DNA of 64,000 bases, from contig NZ_BMHK01000002.1 of NCBI RefSeq assembly GCF_014640675.1, positions 186,001 to 250,000 on the forward strand, written 5' to 3'. The notes beneath the pieces were generated by a model. The model worked only from the letters and a program-made list of their open reading frames with translations, did no database searches and was not told the origin of the DNA. How positions within the stretch are numbered: the first letter of the stretch is position 1; each line of letters begins with the position of its first letter. The position numbers were made by a program, and so were the translations under genes. This DNA is from Novosphingobium endophyticum (GTDB taxonomy: Bacteria; Pseudomonadota; Alphaproteobacteria; Sphingomonadales; Sphingomonadaceae). Shown piece after piece: positions 41,804-51,146 of this stretch.

Positions 41804-44473
41804 ATGGACATTGCCAGCAGCCCCGCCGAGCCTGAAGAAAACACGCAGGTCGCCGATGCGGCCCCGCCGCCGCACGCGCCCCAGGTCATCCACCGGGAGG
41901 ACTATCTTGCGCCGGCCTGGCTGGTGCCGGAGATCGCCCTGTCCTTCCGGCTGGGCGTGGAGGAAACGCACGTCTGCTCGAAGCTGACGGTTACGCGAAA
42001 CCCGGACGGCAATGGCTCCGACGTCCTTCGCCTCAATGGCGACCAGATTTCGCCGCTGGTGGTGAAAGTGGACGGCCGCGCCGCGCGCGACTGGCGGATG
42101 GATGGCCCGGACCTGCTGCTCGAACTGGATGGAGAGCGGCACGCGATCGAGATCGAGACGCTGGTCCAGCCCGTCACCAACACGCAGCTCATGGGCCTCT
42201 ACGCCTCGAACGGCATGCTGTGCACGCAGTGCGAGGCCGAAGGCTTCCGCCGAATCACATTCTTCCCGGACCGGCCCGACGTGCTCTCGACCTATTCGGT
42301 GCGCATGGAGGGAAACAAAGCGCGCTTCCCGATCCTGCTTTCGAACGGCAACTGCACGGCGCGGGGCGAGGGCGCGGAAGGCCGCCACTGGGCGCACTGG
42401 CACGACCCCTGGCCCAAGCCGAGCTATCTCTTCGCGCTCGTCGCCGGCAATCTGGTCGCCAACACCGCCCGGTTCACGACTATGAGCGGGCGGCAGGTGG
42501 AATGCAACGTCTGGGTCCGCCCCGGCGACGAGAACCGCACGCAGCACGCGCTCGATTCGCTGATCGCGGCGATGAAATGGGATGAGGAGGCCTTCGGGCG
42601 CGAATACGACCTCGACCTGTTCAACATTGTCGCGGTGTCGGACTTCAACATGGGGGCGATGGAGAACAAGGGCCTCAACATCTTCAACACCCGCTATGTC
42701 CTCGCCGAGCCTGACACCGCGACCGATGCCGATTACGACGCCATCGAGAGCGTGGTCGGCCACGAGTATTTCCACAACTGGTCGGGTAATCGGGTGACCT
42801 GCCGCGACTGGTTCCAGCTTTCGCTCAAGGAAGGCTTCACCGTCCTTCGCGACCAGCTTTTCAGCGCCGACATGGGCAGCGAGGCGGTCAAGCGGATCGA
42901 GGACGTGCGCATCCTGCGCGGTGGCCAGTTCCCCGAGGATTCGGGGCCGCTCGCCCATCCGATCCGCCCGGATTCCTATCAGGAGATCTCGAACTTCTAC
43001 ACGTCGACGGTCTACAACAAGGGGGCCGAGGTGATCCGCATGATGCGGACCATGGCCGGCGAGGAACGCTTCCGCAAAGGCACCGACCTCTATTTCGAGC
43101 GCCACGACGGCGAAGCGGCGACGTGCGAGGATTTCGTCAGGGCCATCGAGGACGGAACCGGGCTGGACCTCGGGCGGTTCCGCCTGTGGTACTCGCAGGC
43201 CGGAACGCCCCGCGTCGCCATCGCCATGCGCCACGAAGGCGACACGGCGATCCTCACCGCGGACCAGGCCGTCCCGGCAACGCCCGGCCAGGCGATCAAG
43301 CAGCCCATGCCGATCCCGCTGCGGGTCGCGCTGTTCGATCGCGAGACGGCCAGCCACTCCGGCGAACGGCTGATCGTGCTCGACAAGGCCAGCGATACCT
43401 TCCGTTTCGAGGGATGCCCTCGCCCGCCGGTGCTCTCGGTCAATCGCGGCTTTTCCGCGCCGGTCGCGCTGGAGGTGGAGCGCCCCGACGCGGATCTCGT
43501 GTTCCTCGCCGCGCACGACGACGACCCCTTCGCCCGCTACGAGGCCATGCAGAGCCTGATCGTCCGTCACCTCATCCGCGCGGTGAGCGCGGGCCTGGAC
43601 GAGACGGGGTTGGACAAGACGGGGCGGGAAGCCGGGCGCGATGCCGTTCGACAGGCCTGCGAAGCCGTCCTCGCCGACGAGGCGCTGGAGGATCTGATTC
43701 GCGGCGAGCTGCTGATCCTGCCGACCGTCGCGTATCTCTCCGAACAGCTCCTGGTCGCCGATCCCGGCGCGCTGCACCAAGCGCGCGAGGCGCTGAAGGC
43801 CTGGCTGGGGGCGGAGCTGCTGGACTCGTTCCGCGCCCTGCATGACCGCGCCTCGGCCGTGCCCTTCGGCCGCGACGCGGCGGCGCGGGGTGCCCGCAAG
43901 TGCAAGGCGCAGTCGCTCGTCTACATCGCCGCCGGCGATCCGGCCGAAGGCGCCCGCCGCGCCTTCGCGCAATATCGCGCCGCCGACAACATGAGCGACC
44001 GCCAGAGCGCGCTGACCGTGCTGTGCGGCCTTGACGTGCCCGAGCGCGAGGAAGCCCTGGCCGACTTCCACAAGCGCCATGAAGGCAACGCGCTGGTCAT
44101 CGACAAATGGTTCTCGCTCCAGGCCGGCTCGTTCCATCCCCGCGTGCTCGACCATATCCGCACGCTGGCGCAGCATGGCGATTTCACCCTGTCCAATCCG
44201 AACCGCGCGCGCGCGCTCTACATGTCGGCCGCGCTCAATCCGAAGGCGTTTCACGACGCGAGCGGCGAGGGGTACGCGATGATCGGCGAGATCGTCCGTC
44301 GGCTCGATCCTATAAATCCGCAGACCGCCGCGCGCTTCGTTCCCGCGCTCGGCCGCTGGCGGCGAATCGAGCCGGACCGTGCCCGGCTGATGCGCGCCGA
44401 ACTCGAAGAGATCGCGGCACTGCCTACGCTTTCGCGCGACGTGCGCGAGCAGGTGACGAAGAGCCTTGGCTGA
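41804..44473 (+). CDS. pepN: Aminopeptidase N (M1 metallopeptidase)
   Basis: This 889-residue zinc exopeptidase has the substrate-recognition GAMEN at residues 284-288. The zinc site HEYFH (H320, E321, H324) has a third ligand Glu in LSLKEGFTV near 343. TSTVYNKGAEVIRMM carries the transition-state Tyr near 400. The C-terminal helical domain starts near 545. Size and architecture match bacterial PepN. It removes N-terminal residues from peptides in the cytoplasm. The downstream pgeF begins just after its stop, so the two may be co-transcribed. Confidence 0.96.
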   Translation: MDIASSPAEPEENTQVADAAPPPHAPQVIHREDYLAPAWLVPEIALSFRLGVEETHVCSKLTVTRNPDGNGSDVLRLNGDQISPLVVKVDGRAARDWRMDGPDLLLELDGERHAIEIETLVQPVTNTQLMGLYASNGMLCTQCEAEGFRRITFFPDRPDVLSTYSVRMEGNKARFPILLSNGNCTARGEGAEGRHWAHWHDPWPKPSYLFALVAGNLVANTARFTTMSGRQVECNVWVRPGDENRTQHALDSLIAAMKWDEEAFGREYDLDLFNIVAVSDFNMGAMENKGLNIFNTRYVLAEPDTATDADYDAIESVVGHEYFHNWSGNRVTCRDWFQLSLKEGFTVLRDQLFSADMGSEAVKRIEDVRILRGGQFPEDSGPLAHPIRPDSYQEISNFYTSTVYNKGAEVIRMMRTMAGEERFRKGTDLYFERHDGEAATCEDFVRAIEDGTGLDLGRFRLWYSQAGTPRVAIAMRHEGDTAILTADQAVPATPGQAIKQPMPIPLRVALFDRETASHSGERLIVLDKASDTFRFEGCPRPPVLSVNRGFSAPVALEVERPDADLVFLAAHDDDPFARYEAMQSLIVRHLIRAVSAGLDETGLDKTGREAGRDAVRQACEAVLADEALEDLIRGELLILPTVAYLSEQLLVADPGALHQAREALKAWLGAELLDSFRALHDRASAVPFGRDAAARGARKCKAQSLVYIAAGDPAEGARRAFAQYRAADNMSDRQSALTVLCGLDVPEREEALADFHKRHEGNALVIDKWFSLQAGSFHPRVLDHIRTLAQHGDFTLSNPNRARALYMSAALNPKAFHDASGEGYAMIGEIVRRLDPINPQTAARFVPALGRWRRIEPDRARLMRAELEEIAALPTLSRDVREQVTKSLG

Positions 44474-44474
44474 C

Positions 44475-45251
44475 ATGACGCAAACCGAAGCCGTCGAAGT
44501 CAACCGCGCCGCCGTGCTCGAAGGCGTGCCGCACGGGTTCCTCGGTCGGCGCGGCGGGGTGAGCCGCGGCGATGTCGCGGGCCTCAACGTCGGCCCCGGC
44601 TCGGGCGACGATCCGGCGGCGATCGCCGAGAACCGCGCGCGCGCGGTCGCCGCCGTCCGGCCCGGCGCGCGGCTCGTCACGGTCTATCAGGTCCACTCGC
44701 CCGACTGCGTCATCGTCGCGGACGATCTCTGGTCGGACCGGGACCGCCCTTCCGCCGATGCCCTCGTCACCACCCGCCGGGACGTCCTGCTCGGCGTGCT
44801 CACGGCGGATTGCGCGCCCGTGCTTCTGGCGGACCGGGAGGCCGGCGTCGTCGGCGCCGCGCATGCCGGATGGAAAGGGGCGATCGGCGGCGTGACGGAC
44901 CGCACCATCGCCGCGATGGAATCGCTCGGCGCCAGCACCGCGCGCATCGTCGCGGCGATCGGCCCGTGCATCGCGCGGCAATCCTACGAGGTGGACGAGG
45001 CATTTCGCGACCGCTTCCGCGAAGAGGACAGCGCCAATGCCCGGTTCTTCCGGACAGGCCGCGAGGGGCATCACCAGTTCGATCTCGAGGGCTATGTGGC
45101 CGCCCGCCTCGAAGCCGCCGGAATCGGCGCGGTCGAGCGGCTGGGCCTCGATACCTACGCCGTGCCCGACCGCTTCTTTTCCTATCGCCGCGCGACACAT
45201 CGCGGCGAACCCACCTATGGCCGCGAGATTTCCCTGATCGGCCTGGGCTGA
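44475..45251 (+). CDS. pgeF: Peptidoglycan editing factor PgeF (laccase-domain / YfiH family)
   Basis: This 258-residue DUF152 protein contains YQVHSPDCVIV near residue 75, LTADCAPVLLAD near 115, and AAHAGWKGAIGGV near 128, which supply the two His and one Cys zinc ligands. GPCIARQSYEVDE follows. The family edits misincorporated peptidoglycan precursors in E. coli and was earlier annotated as polyphenol oxidase. ATG 44475 lies one base after the pepN stop. TTG 44466 in the same frame is an alternative. Confidence 0.92.
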   Translation: MTQTEAVEVNRAAVLEGVPHGFLGRRGGVSRGDVAGLNVGPGSGDDPAAIAENRARAVAAVRPGARLVTVYQVHSPDCVIVADDLWSDRDRPSADALVTTRRDVLLGVLTADCAPVLLADREAGVVGAAHAGWKGAIGGVTDRTIAAMESLGASTARIVAAIGPCIARQSYEVDEAFRDRFREEDSANARFFRTGREGHHQFDLEGYVAARLEAAGIGAVERLGLDTYAVPDRFFSYRRATHRGEPTYGREISLIGLG

Positions 45252-45529
45252 GGCGCACATGCCGGCACGCGGCCTGCTCGGCGACCGATCCGCCCGTCAA
45301 GCCGAAAGCGCCGCTCTTTCAGGGCTTTCACGATAGGCCAAAAAGGCGGTTGGCAGCGCCGGTTTTCGCGTATATCAGGCCGCCCAAGTCGGGTCCGGCC
45401 CGGAATGCGTCCGGTCAGGGCGTCGTCAAGGGGGTTACCAGGCGTACCATTGGTAGGCACATGGCCCGTTGTCGGTCCCCGGCAGCGGGTTGTCAAAAGC
45501 AAGACGTCTAAAGCAAGGCAAGGGCTAAC

Positions 45530-46063
45530 ATGGCAGAAGAAGTTGGCGTGCGGCGGCGCGATTTCATCAATATCGCCGCGGTAAGCGCGGCGGGTGTCGC
45601 TGGCGTTGGGGTGGTTATTCCCCTGGTCAGCCAGATGTCGGCATCGGCCGACGTGCTTGCGGCATCGTCGACCGAAGTCGACATTTCCGCGATTCAGCCG
45701 GGCCAGGCCATCAAGGCCGTCTTCCGCAAGCAGCCGGTCTTCGTGCGCAACCTGACTCCGCAGGAGATCGCGGAAGCGAACGCGGTTCCTCTCGACACGC
45801 TGCGCGACCCGCAGACGCTGGCCGAGCGAACCAAGGAAGGCAAGGAGAACTGGCTCATCACCATGGGCGTGTGCACCCACCTCGGCTGCGTGCCGCTGGG
45901 TGCCGGCGAGGGTGAAACCAGGGGCGAGTTCGGCGGCTATTTCTGCCCCTGCCACGGTTCGTACTACGACACCGCAGCCCGTATCCGTAAGGGCCCCGCG
46001 CCCACGAACCTTGAGGTTCCGGAATACGAATTCACCTCCGACTCCGTCGTCAAGATCGGCTGA
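45530..46063 (+). CDS. petA: Ubiquinol-cytochrome c reductase iron-sulfur (Rieske) subunit
   Basis: This 177-residue subunit has a twin-arginine-like N-terminus (RRRDFINIAAV) and one transmembrane anchor at about 13-35. The Rieske domain has CTHLGC (C115, H117) and CPCHGS (C139, H142) as [2Fe-2S] ligands plus the disulfide cysteines. It transfers electrons from ubiquinol to cytochrome c1. It is the first gene of petABC, 23 bases before petB. The 278-base upstream region should hold the operon promoter, but no convincing motif is seen. Confidence 0.97.
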   Translation: MAEEVGVRRRDFINIAAVSAAGVAGVGVVIPLVSQMSASADVLAASSTEVDISAIQPGQAIKAVFRKQPVFVRNLTPQEIAEANAVPLDTLRDPQTLAERTKEGKENWLITMGVCTHLGCVPLGAGEGETRGEFGGYFCPCHGSYYDTAARIRKGPAPTNLEVPEYEFTSDSVVKIG

Positions 46064-46086
46064 GGCCAAGAGAGAGGATCACGATC

Positions 46087-47382
46087 ATGAGCTTTCCCTG
46101 GGCCAACGAATACAAGCCGTCACATCCCTTCATGAAATGGATGGACGAGAAGCTGCCCCTGCCGCGTCTCGTCTACAACTCGGTCGGTTCCGGTTATCCC
46201 GTCCCGCGTAACCTCAACTATTTCTGGAACTTCGGCATCCTCGCATTGGTCTGCCTCACGCTGCAGATCGTCACCGGCATTGTCATGGCGATGCACTACG
46301 CCGCGAACGCCCAGGTCGCCTTCGACACCGTCGAGCACACCATGCGCGACGTGAACTGGGGCTGGCTGATGCGCTACGCGCACGCCAACGGCGCCTCGGC
46401 CTTCTTCGTCGTCATCTATATCCACATCTTCCGCGGCTTCTTCTACGGCTCGTACAAGGCCCCGCGCGAAATGGTGTGGCTGCTCGGCGTCGTCATCTTC
46501 CTGCTGATGATGGCCACCGCCTTCATGGGCTACGTGCTTCCCTGGGGCCAGATGAGCTTCTGGGGCGCCAAGGTCATCACCGGCCTGTTCTCGGCGATTC
46601 CGCTCGTCGGCGAGCCGATCCAGCAGTGGCTTCTGGGCGGCTTCGCGCCGGACAATGCCGCGCTCAACCGCTTCTTCTCGCTGCACTACCTGCTGCCCTT
46701 CGTGATCGTGGGCGTGGTTATCCTGCACATCTGGGCGCTGCACATCCCGGGTTCGTCGAACCCGACCGGCGTCGAGGTGAAGAGCGAGAGCGACACGATC
46801 CCGTTCTACCCCTACTACATCGCCAAGGACGGCTGGGCCGTGGGCGCCTTCGCCTTCCTGTTCTGCGCTGTGCTGTTCTTCTTCCCGAACGCGCTGGGCC
46901 ACCCGGACAACTACATTCCGGCCAACCCGATGAGCACGCCGGCGCACATCGTTCCCGAATGGTACTTCTGGCCGTTCTACGCGATCCTGCGCGCCTTCAC
47001 CCAGGACTTCTTCTTCATTCCGGCCAAGCTGATGGGCGTGCTCGCCATGTTCGGCTCGATCCTGGTCTGGTTCTTCCTGCCCTGGCTCGATAAGTCGCCG
47101 GTGCGCTCGGGCACCTATCGCCCGATGTTCAAGAAGTTCTTCTGGTTCGGCCTGATCCCGGCCATGGCGGTTCTCTTCTACTGCGGCGGTGCCCCGGCTG
47201 AAGAACCCTTCGTCATGCTCAGCCAGATCGCGTCGCTCTACTACTTCGCGCACTTCCTGATCATCCTGCCGATCGTCTCCGCGATCGAGAAGCCGCTGCC
47301 GCTGCCTTACTCGATCACCGAGTCTGTGCTCGGCAAGGACGAAGCCGCTCAGCTGGCCCCGGCGCAGACCGCCACGGCGTGA
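46087..47382 (+). CDS. petB: Cytochrome b subunit of the bc1 complex
   Basis: This 431-residue membrane protein is the b-type haem and quinone-site subunit. It has eight transmembrane helices, haem-ligand histidines in MRYAHANGASAFF and LHYLLPFVIVGVVILHIWALH, and the Qo-site loop PEWYFWPFYAILRAF. It keeps GYVLPWGQMSFWGA. ATG 46087 has AGAGGATC upstream. It is full-length in petABC. Confidence 0.98.
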   Translation: MSFPWANEYKPSHPFMKWMDEKLPLPRLVYNSVGSGYPVPRNLNYFWNFGILALVCLTLQIVTGIVMAMHYAANAQVAFDTVEHTMRDVNWGWLMRYAHANGASAFFVVIYIHIFRGFFYGSYKAPREMVWLLGVVIFLLMMATAFMGYVLPWGQMSFWGAKVITGLFSAIPLVGEPIQQWLLGGFAPDNAALNRFFSLHYLLPFVIVGVVILHIWALHIPGSSNPTGVEVKSESDTIPFYPYYIAKDGWAVGAFAFLFCAVLFFFPNALGHPDNYIPANPMSTPAHIVPEWYFWPFYAILRAFTQDFFFIPAKLMGVLAMFGSILVWFFLPWLDKSPVRSGTYRPMFKKFFWFGLIPAMAVLFYCGGAPAEEPFVMLSQIASLYYFAHFLIILPIVSAIEKPLPLPYSITESVLGKDEAAQLAPAQTATA

Positions 47383-47410
47383 TCAACAGCTAGAACGAAA
47401 GACGAAAGAC

Positions 47411-48244
47411 ATGGTACGCATTCTCTCGATCCTCGTCGGGCTGTTCTTCACGGTAGCCCTGGCCTGGTCCTTTGTTCTCGGCGCCATCACGGCGGCGACC
47501 GAACCCGCTCCGGCGATGGTGGAACATGAGTTCCACGTGGCCCCCAAGAACGTCCACTTCTCGTTCGACGGGCCGTTCGGCAAGTTCGACAACCAGCAGC
47601 TCCAGCGCGGCTTCCAGGTCTACAAGGAAGTCTGCTCGGCCTGCCACGCGCTCAAGCACGTCGCATTCCGCGATCTTGCCGCGCTGGGTTACACCGAGGC
47701 TGAAGTGAAGGCGATCGCGGCGGGCTTCCAGGTTCCGGGCACCGATCCGAATACCGGCGAGGAAACGCTGCGTCCGGGCATGGCGACCGACTACTTCCCC
47801 TCGCCCTTCGCGAACGATGTTGCCGCGCGCGCCGCGAACAACAACGCGATTCCGCCCGATCTCTCGCTGATCACCAAGGCCCGCCACCACGGCAGCGCCT
47901 ACGTCTACTCGCTGCTGACCGGATATCAGGAGCAGCCCGCCGAACTCCTGAAGGAGTTCCCGGATGCCAAGACGCCCGCCGGCCTTCACTACAATCCGTA
48001 CTTCCCCAACCTGAACCTCGCGATGGCCCCGCCGCTCGCCGCCGGTCAGATCGAGTACGGCGACGGCACCAAGGCGAGCGTCGACCAGATGTCGAAAGAC
48101 GTCGCGGCGTTCCTGACCTGGGCCGCCGAACCCAAGCTCGAGAAGCGCAAGCAGACCGGCTGGCCGGTCCTCGGCTTCCTGCTCTTCGCCACGATCCTAG
48201 GCTACATGTCGTACCGCAACATCTGGGCCGACAAGAAGCACTGA
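47411..48244 (+). CDS. petC: Cytochrome c1 subunit of the bc1 complex
   Basis: This 277-residue protein carries an N-terminal signal/anchor and the haem c site C75-S-A-C-H79 in VCSACHALKHVAFRDL. The sixth ligand Met is probably in the NLNLAMAPPL segment. A C-terminal transmembrane helix (WPVLGFLLFATILGYMSY) anchors it. It passes electrons to soluble cytochrome c or to terminal oxidases. It ends the petABC operon, followed by a strong terminator at 48270. Confidence 0.97.
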   Translation: MVRILSILVGLFFTVALAWSFVLGAITAATEPAPAMVEHEFHVAPKNVHFSFDGPFGKFDNQQLQRGFQVYKEVCSACHALKHVAFRDLAALGYTEAEVKAIAAGFQVPGTDPNTGEETLRPGMATDYFPSPFANDVAARAANNNAIPPDLSLITKARHHGSAYVYSLLTGYQEQPAELLKEFPDAKTPAGLHYNPYFPNLNLAMAPPLAAGQIEYGDGTKASVDQMSKDVAAFLTWAAEPKLEKRKQTGWPVLGFLLFATILGYMSYRNIWADKKH

Positions 48245-48269
48245 GATCCGGTCGATTGACTGAAATGCG

Positions 48270-48311
48270 AGCGCCCCTCCATCCGGCGATGGCAGGGGCG
48301 CTTCGCTTTTT
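48270..48311 (+). terminator. Rho-independent terminator after petC, immediately before apt
   Basis: A compound stem has outer arms AGCGCCCCT (48270-48278) and AGGGGCGCT (48294-48302) and inner arms CCATC and GATGG closing a CGGC loop. It is followed by TCGC and a run of five T. It lies 26 bases after petC and only 14 bases before the apt start codon, so the apt ribosome-binding site is just past the T run. It may also act as an attenuator for apt. Confidence 0.88.
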
Positions 48312-48324
48312 AGGGAGCACGAAC

Positions 48325-48861
48325 ATGACCCGCGATGACCTCAAGGCTCTCGTCCGCTCCATTCCCGACTTCCCCCAACCGGGAATCCTGTTCCGCGACG
48401 TCACCACGCTGATCGGCGACGGCCCCGGCTTCGCGGCGGCGGTTGCCATGTTGAGCGAGAAGGCGCTGGCCGCAGAGGCCGACGTGATCGCCGGCATCGA
48501 GGCGCGGGGTTTCATTTTCGGCGCGGCGGTCGCGGCGCGGACGGGCCTCGGCTTCGTTCCGGTGCGCAAGCCCGGCAAGCTGCCGGTCCCGGCTCTCGCG
48601 ATCGACTACGCGCTGGAATACGGAACCGACACGCTGGAGATCGACCCCGGCGCAATCGGAGAAGGCAGCAGGGTCGTGCTGATCGATGACCTCATCGCCA
48701 CCGGAGGCACCGCTCTCGCCGCCACCGAACTGATCCGACGGGCGGGCGGCCTCGTCGAGCGCGCGCTCTTCGTCATCGACCTGCCAGACCTTGGCGGCGC
48801 GGGAAGGCTACGCGAGGCGGGCGTCACCGTCGATTGGCTGATCGACTTCCCCGGCCACTGA
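48325..48861 (+). CDS. apt: Adenine phosphoribosyltransferase
   Basis: This 178-residue purine salvage enzyme converts adenine and PRPP to AMP. Motifs are IPDFPQPGILFRDVTTL, GIEARGFIFGAAVA, the flexible loop VPVRKPGKLP, and the PRPP site VLIDDLIATGGTALAA near residue 116. ATG 48325 has GGGAG nine bases upstream; a longer frame from 48256 would cross the terminator hairpin. It stands alone directly after the petC terminator. Confidence 0.95.
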   Translation: MTRDDLKALVRSIPDFPQPGILFRDVTTLIGDGPGFAAAVAMLSEKALAAEADVIAGIEARGFIFGAAVAARTGLGFVPVRKPGKLPVPALAIDYALEYGTDTLEIDPGAIGEGSRVVLIDDLIATGGTALAATELIRRAGGLVERALFVIDLPDLGGAGRLREAGVTVDWLIDFPGH

Positions 48862-48914
48862 CCGGGGCGCGGACAGAGCTCACGGCCCCCTCCGCGTTCC
48901 GGGACGCGGCTGGG

Positions 48915-50273
48915 TCAGGCCGGAACGGTATCCTGCCCTTTGGCCTTGCCCGGCTTCTTGCCGCCCTTGCCCTCGGTCTCCTCGAAAAGCGCCTGAACCG
49001 CTTTGGAATGCGCGACCGTACCGAGTTCGGTGAGCGCGAAGTAGTTCGTCTCGATCTCGTCCAGGTCGTAGAGGTAATTGACCATCACGCCGTGGGCCTG
49101 CTTCTGCCCGTTGGGAGAAAGGTCGGCATTGGCATGGACCGCCTCGAGCCGCGCGCCATTGCCGAGATGGAAGCGTGCGACGGGATCGAGCGGCTGGTTG
49201 CCCTGCCCCTTGGCATTCACCAGGTACCGCGCAGCCAGCGCACGCAGCTCGCCCGGTCCCGGCACCCTTGCATCGGCGCCCTGCTCCTTGGCCAGCCACC
49301 TGGCGAAGCCGGGCACTGGCGAAAGGGTGGCGAAAGTTCCGAGATGCGGCAGCTCTTCCTTGAGCAGCCCGACAACGCGCTTGATCAGGTGATTGCCGAA
49401 GGGAATCCCCTTGAGGCCGACCTGGCAGTTGCTGATGGAATAGAAAATCGCGCAGCTTGCTTCCAGTGGATCGACCGATTCACGCTCCTCCGCGATGATC
49501 TCGCGGATGGTCCCCGGCAACTGCGCGGTGAGCGCCACTTCGACGAAGATGAGCGGATCGTTGCGCATCTGCGGATGGAAGAAGCCATAGCAGCGGCGAT
49601 CGGCGGGCTGGACGCGGCGGCGCAGATCATCCCAGCCGGCGATCTCGTGGACGGCCTCGTAGCGGATGATGTGCTCGAGCAGCGAGGCCGGAGAATCCCA
49701 GGCGATTCGCCGCAGTTCGAGGAAGCCGGCGTTGAACCATGCGGTGAAGGCGCCCTCCAGTTCGCGGTCGAGCGCGGCAAGGCCGGCCGAGCGCGCGGAC
49801 CTGGGCACGGCGAGCAGATCCTCGCGCAGGTTAATCAGGCGGGGCGTACCCTGCGGCGCAAGATTGAGCTGGTTGATCAGCCGGCGGCATGGCGATTCGG
49901 TCGCCTCGTTGAGCGCGAGAGCGGACGCCTCGTCCTGCTTCTCGTTCCACAGGGCAATGGCCTTGTCGATCGCGGTCGAGTCAGCGGGATGGAGGTCGTG
50001 AACCTTGGCGAGGAAATCCTGCCGCGCCTTGAGGTCGGTGGCCTCGTAAAGGTCGAAGAAGGCGGAAGCCAGCGCCGGCCCGGAGGCGCGCCCGCGCAAG
50101 GAAAGCAGGGCGTCGGCAATGTCGAGCAGGCTTTCGCCGCTGTCCTGCCGCGGCGCAACGCCGATACCGCGCAGAAGCTTGCCGAGACCCGAATTCATCA
50201 ACAGGTCAAGCGGATTGCGCCGCCTGGCTGAGGGCTGGGAATCGTTCTGCTTGCGCGTCCGGGCTGTGTTCAT
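48915..50273 (-). CDS. Malonyl-CoA decarboxylase
   Basis: From ATG 50273 this is a 452-residue protein with the helical N-terminal domain (about 30-150) and the C-terminal GNAT-like catalytic domain. Conserved blocks include YEAVHEIAGWDDLRRRVQP, CYGFFHPQMRNDPLIFVEVA with the catalytic His, FYSISNCQVGLKGIPFGNHL, LSPVPGF and HGVMVNYLYDLDEI. It converts malonyl-CoA to acetyl-CoA. In-frame upstream starts give implausible sequence. It is convergent with apt. Confidence 0.93.
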   Translation of the reverse strand: MNTARTRKQNDSQPSARRRNPLDLLMNSGLGKLLRGIGVAPRQDSGESLLDIADALLSLRGRASGPALASAFFDLYEATDLKARQDFLAKVHDLHPADSTAIDKAIALWNEKQDEASALALNEATESPCRRLINQLNLAPQGTPRLINLREDLLAVPRSARSAGLAALDRELEGAFTAWFNAGFLELRRIAWDSPASLLEHIIRYEAVHEIAGWDDLRRRVQPADRRCYGFFHPQMRNDPLIFVEVALTAQLPGTIREIIAEERESVDPLEASCAIFYSISNCQVGLKGIPFGNHLIKRVVGLLKEELPHLGTFATLSPVPGFARWLAKEQGADARVPGPGELRALAARYLVNAKGQGNQPLDPVARFHLGNGARLEAVHANADLSPNGQKQAHGVMVNYLYDLDEIETNYFALTELGTVAHSKAVQALFEETEGKGGKKPGKAKGQDTVPA

Positions 50274-50574
50274 TGCTAGGGGCGTCCTCATCTCACTGCC
50301 GCTCCACCATATCATTGCTGCATGTGCGAGAGTATCATGAAATGCGCGAACGATCCGTGACAAGCCGGACTGAACGGACGCACGAGGCGCTTCGTCCAGT
50401 TGCCGCCGGTGCGATCCGCCGATCCGGCGCGCGGCCGCCCCCCCGAACGCGCCGTGGGCAAAAAGATACGTTGACGAGGCGGCGACAGTCATGGCAATCG
50501 GCAAACGCCTCAGCGGCCGGTTAAAAACGCGCTGCAGGGTTCGGCTGCCGAATTGGCTCCAAGCGGCTGATTTA

Positions 50575-50648
<74 letters not shown>

Positions 50649-50670
50649 ACACCGCCTCTCAGGGGGTCCG

Positions 50671-50707
50671 AAAACGCCTCATAAGTGGCGGTTTTCTGCG
50701 GGTTTTT
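50671..50707 (+). terminator. Likely terminator of tRNA-Gly
   Basis: AAAACGCC at 50671-50678 pairs with GGCGGTTTT at 50687-50695 (one bulge). It is followed by CTGCGGG and a T5 run at 50703-50707. Position just after the tRNA fits transcription termination, but the stem is imperfect. Confidence 0.5.
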
Positions 50708-50760
50708 CGGTGATATAATGTCCGGGAAGTTCCGGATACGCTCCACCCATTCTCAATCAA

Positions 50761-50945
50761 TTGATGGATCATTTGATGGACCTGCAGCGAAACGCGGCCC
50801 TTCGCCGCATGGGTTACGGCAAGGACGAGATGACCGCCCATGGCTTTCGCGCGATGGCTGCCACGCTGCTCAACGGAATAGGCTGTGGAACGCGGATGCC
50901 ATCGAACGGCAACTGGCCCATCCGGAACGGCTCCTTCTGGGGTAG
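50761..50945 (+). pseudogene. Remnant of a tyrosine-recombinase (phage-type) integrase C-terminus
   Basis: In frame from 50761 the translation reads NAALRRMGYGKDEMTAHGFR, then AMAATLLN. This is the HxxR box region of phage-type integrases, with His and the second catalytic Arg kept. After LLNGIG the frame shifts: the next frame gives WNADAIERQLAHPER, the expected continuation. A two-base TG duplication in GGCTGTGGAAC explains the shift. The catalytic Tyr and everything N-terminal are missing. The same strand and distance of about 110 bases from tRNA-Gly are those of an integrated element, so this is a decayed attachment scar. Confidence 0.75.
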
Positions 50946-51146
50946 AATGCGAGGAAGCGGTCCTTTGTTCACGCAATTCAAAAAATCGTGGTCTGATATC
51001 GACGCGAACCGATCAGGTTGGACCGCATTGCACGCCCGACTAGCTGAAATTGCCGCAAGTTCGCAGACCCCGTTTTTCGTCCCGCCGTTCCACCCCTTCA
51101 TCCACGCCGAGCAAAGTCACTCGGTTTCCGTCCTCTGAGTAATGGA

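Larger units (their letters stand above)
50649..51146. other. Decayed island scar between tRNA-Gly and the adhesin operon
   Basis: This 498-base stretch holds the tRNA terminator, the integrase remnant and about 200 bases (50946-51146) without a recognisable gene. No second copy of the tRNA 3' end is seen in the window, so the right end of the old element has been lost or lies elsewhere. Confidence 0.6.

Noticed and set aside
40871..44680. A 1269-codon open frame antisense to pepN
   Set aside because: Only its last 278 codons form a recognisable protein (the SDR-like gene from ATG 41707). The rest mirrors pepN codon bias, is Arg-rich and lacks any family motif.
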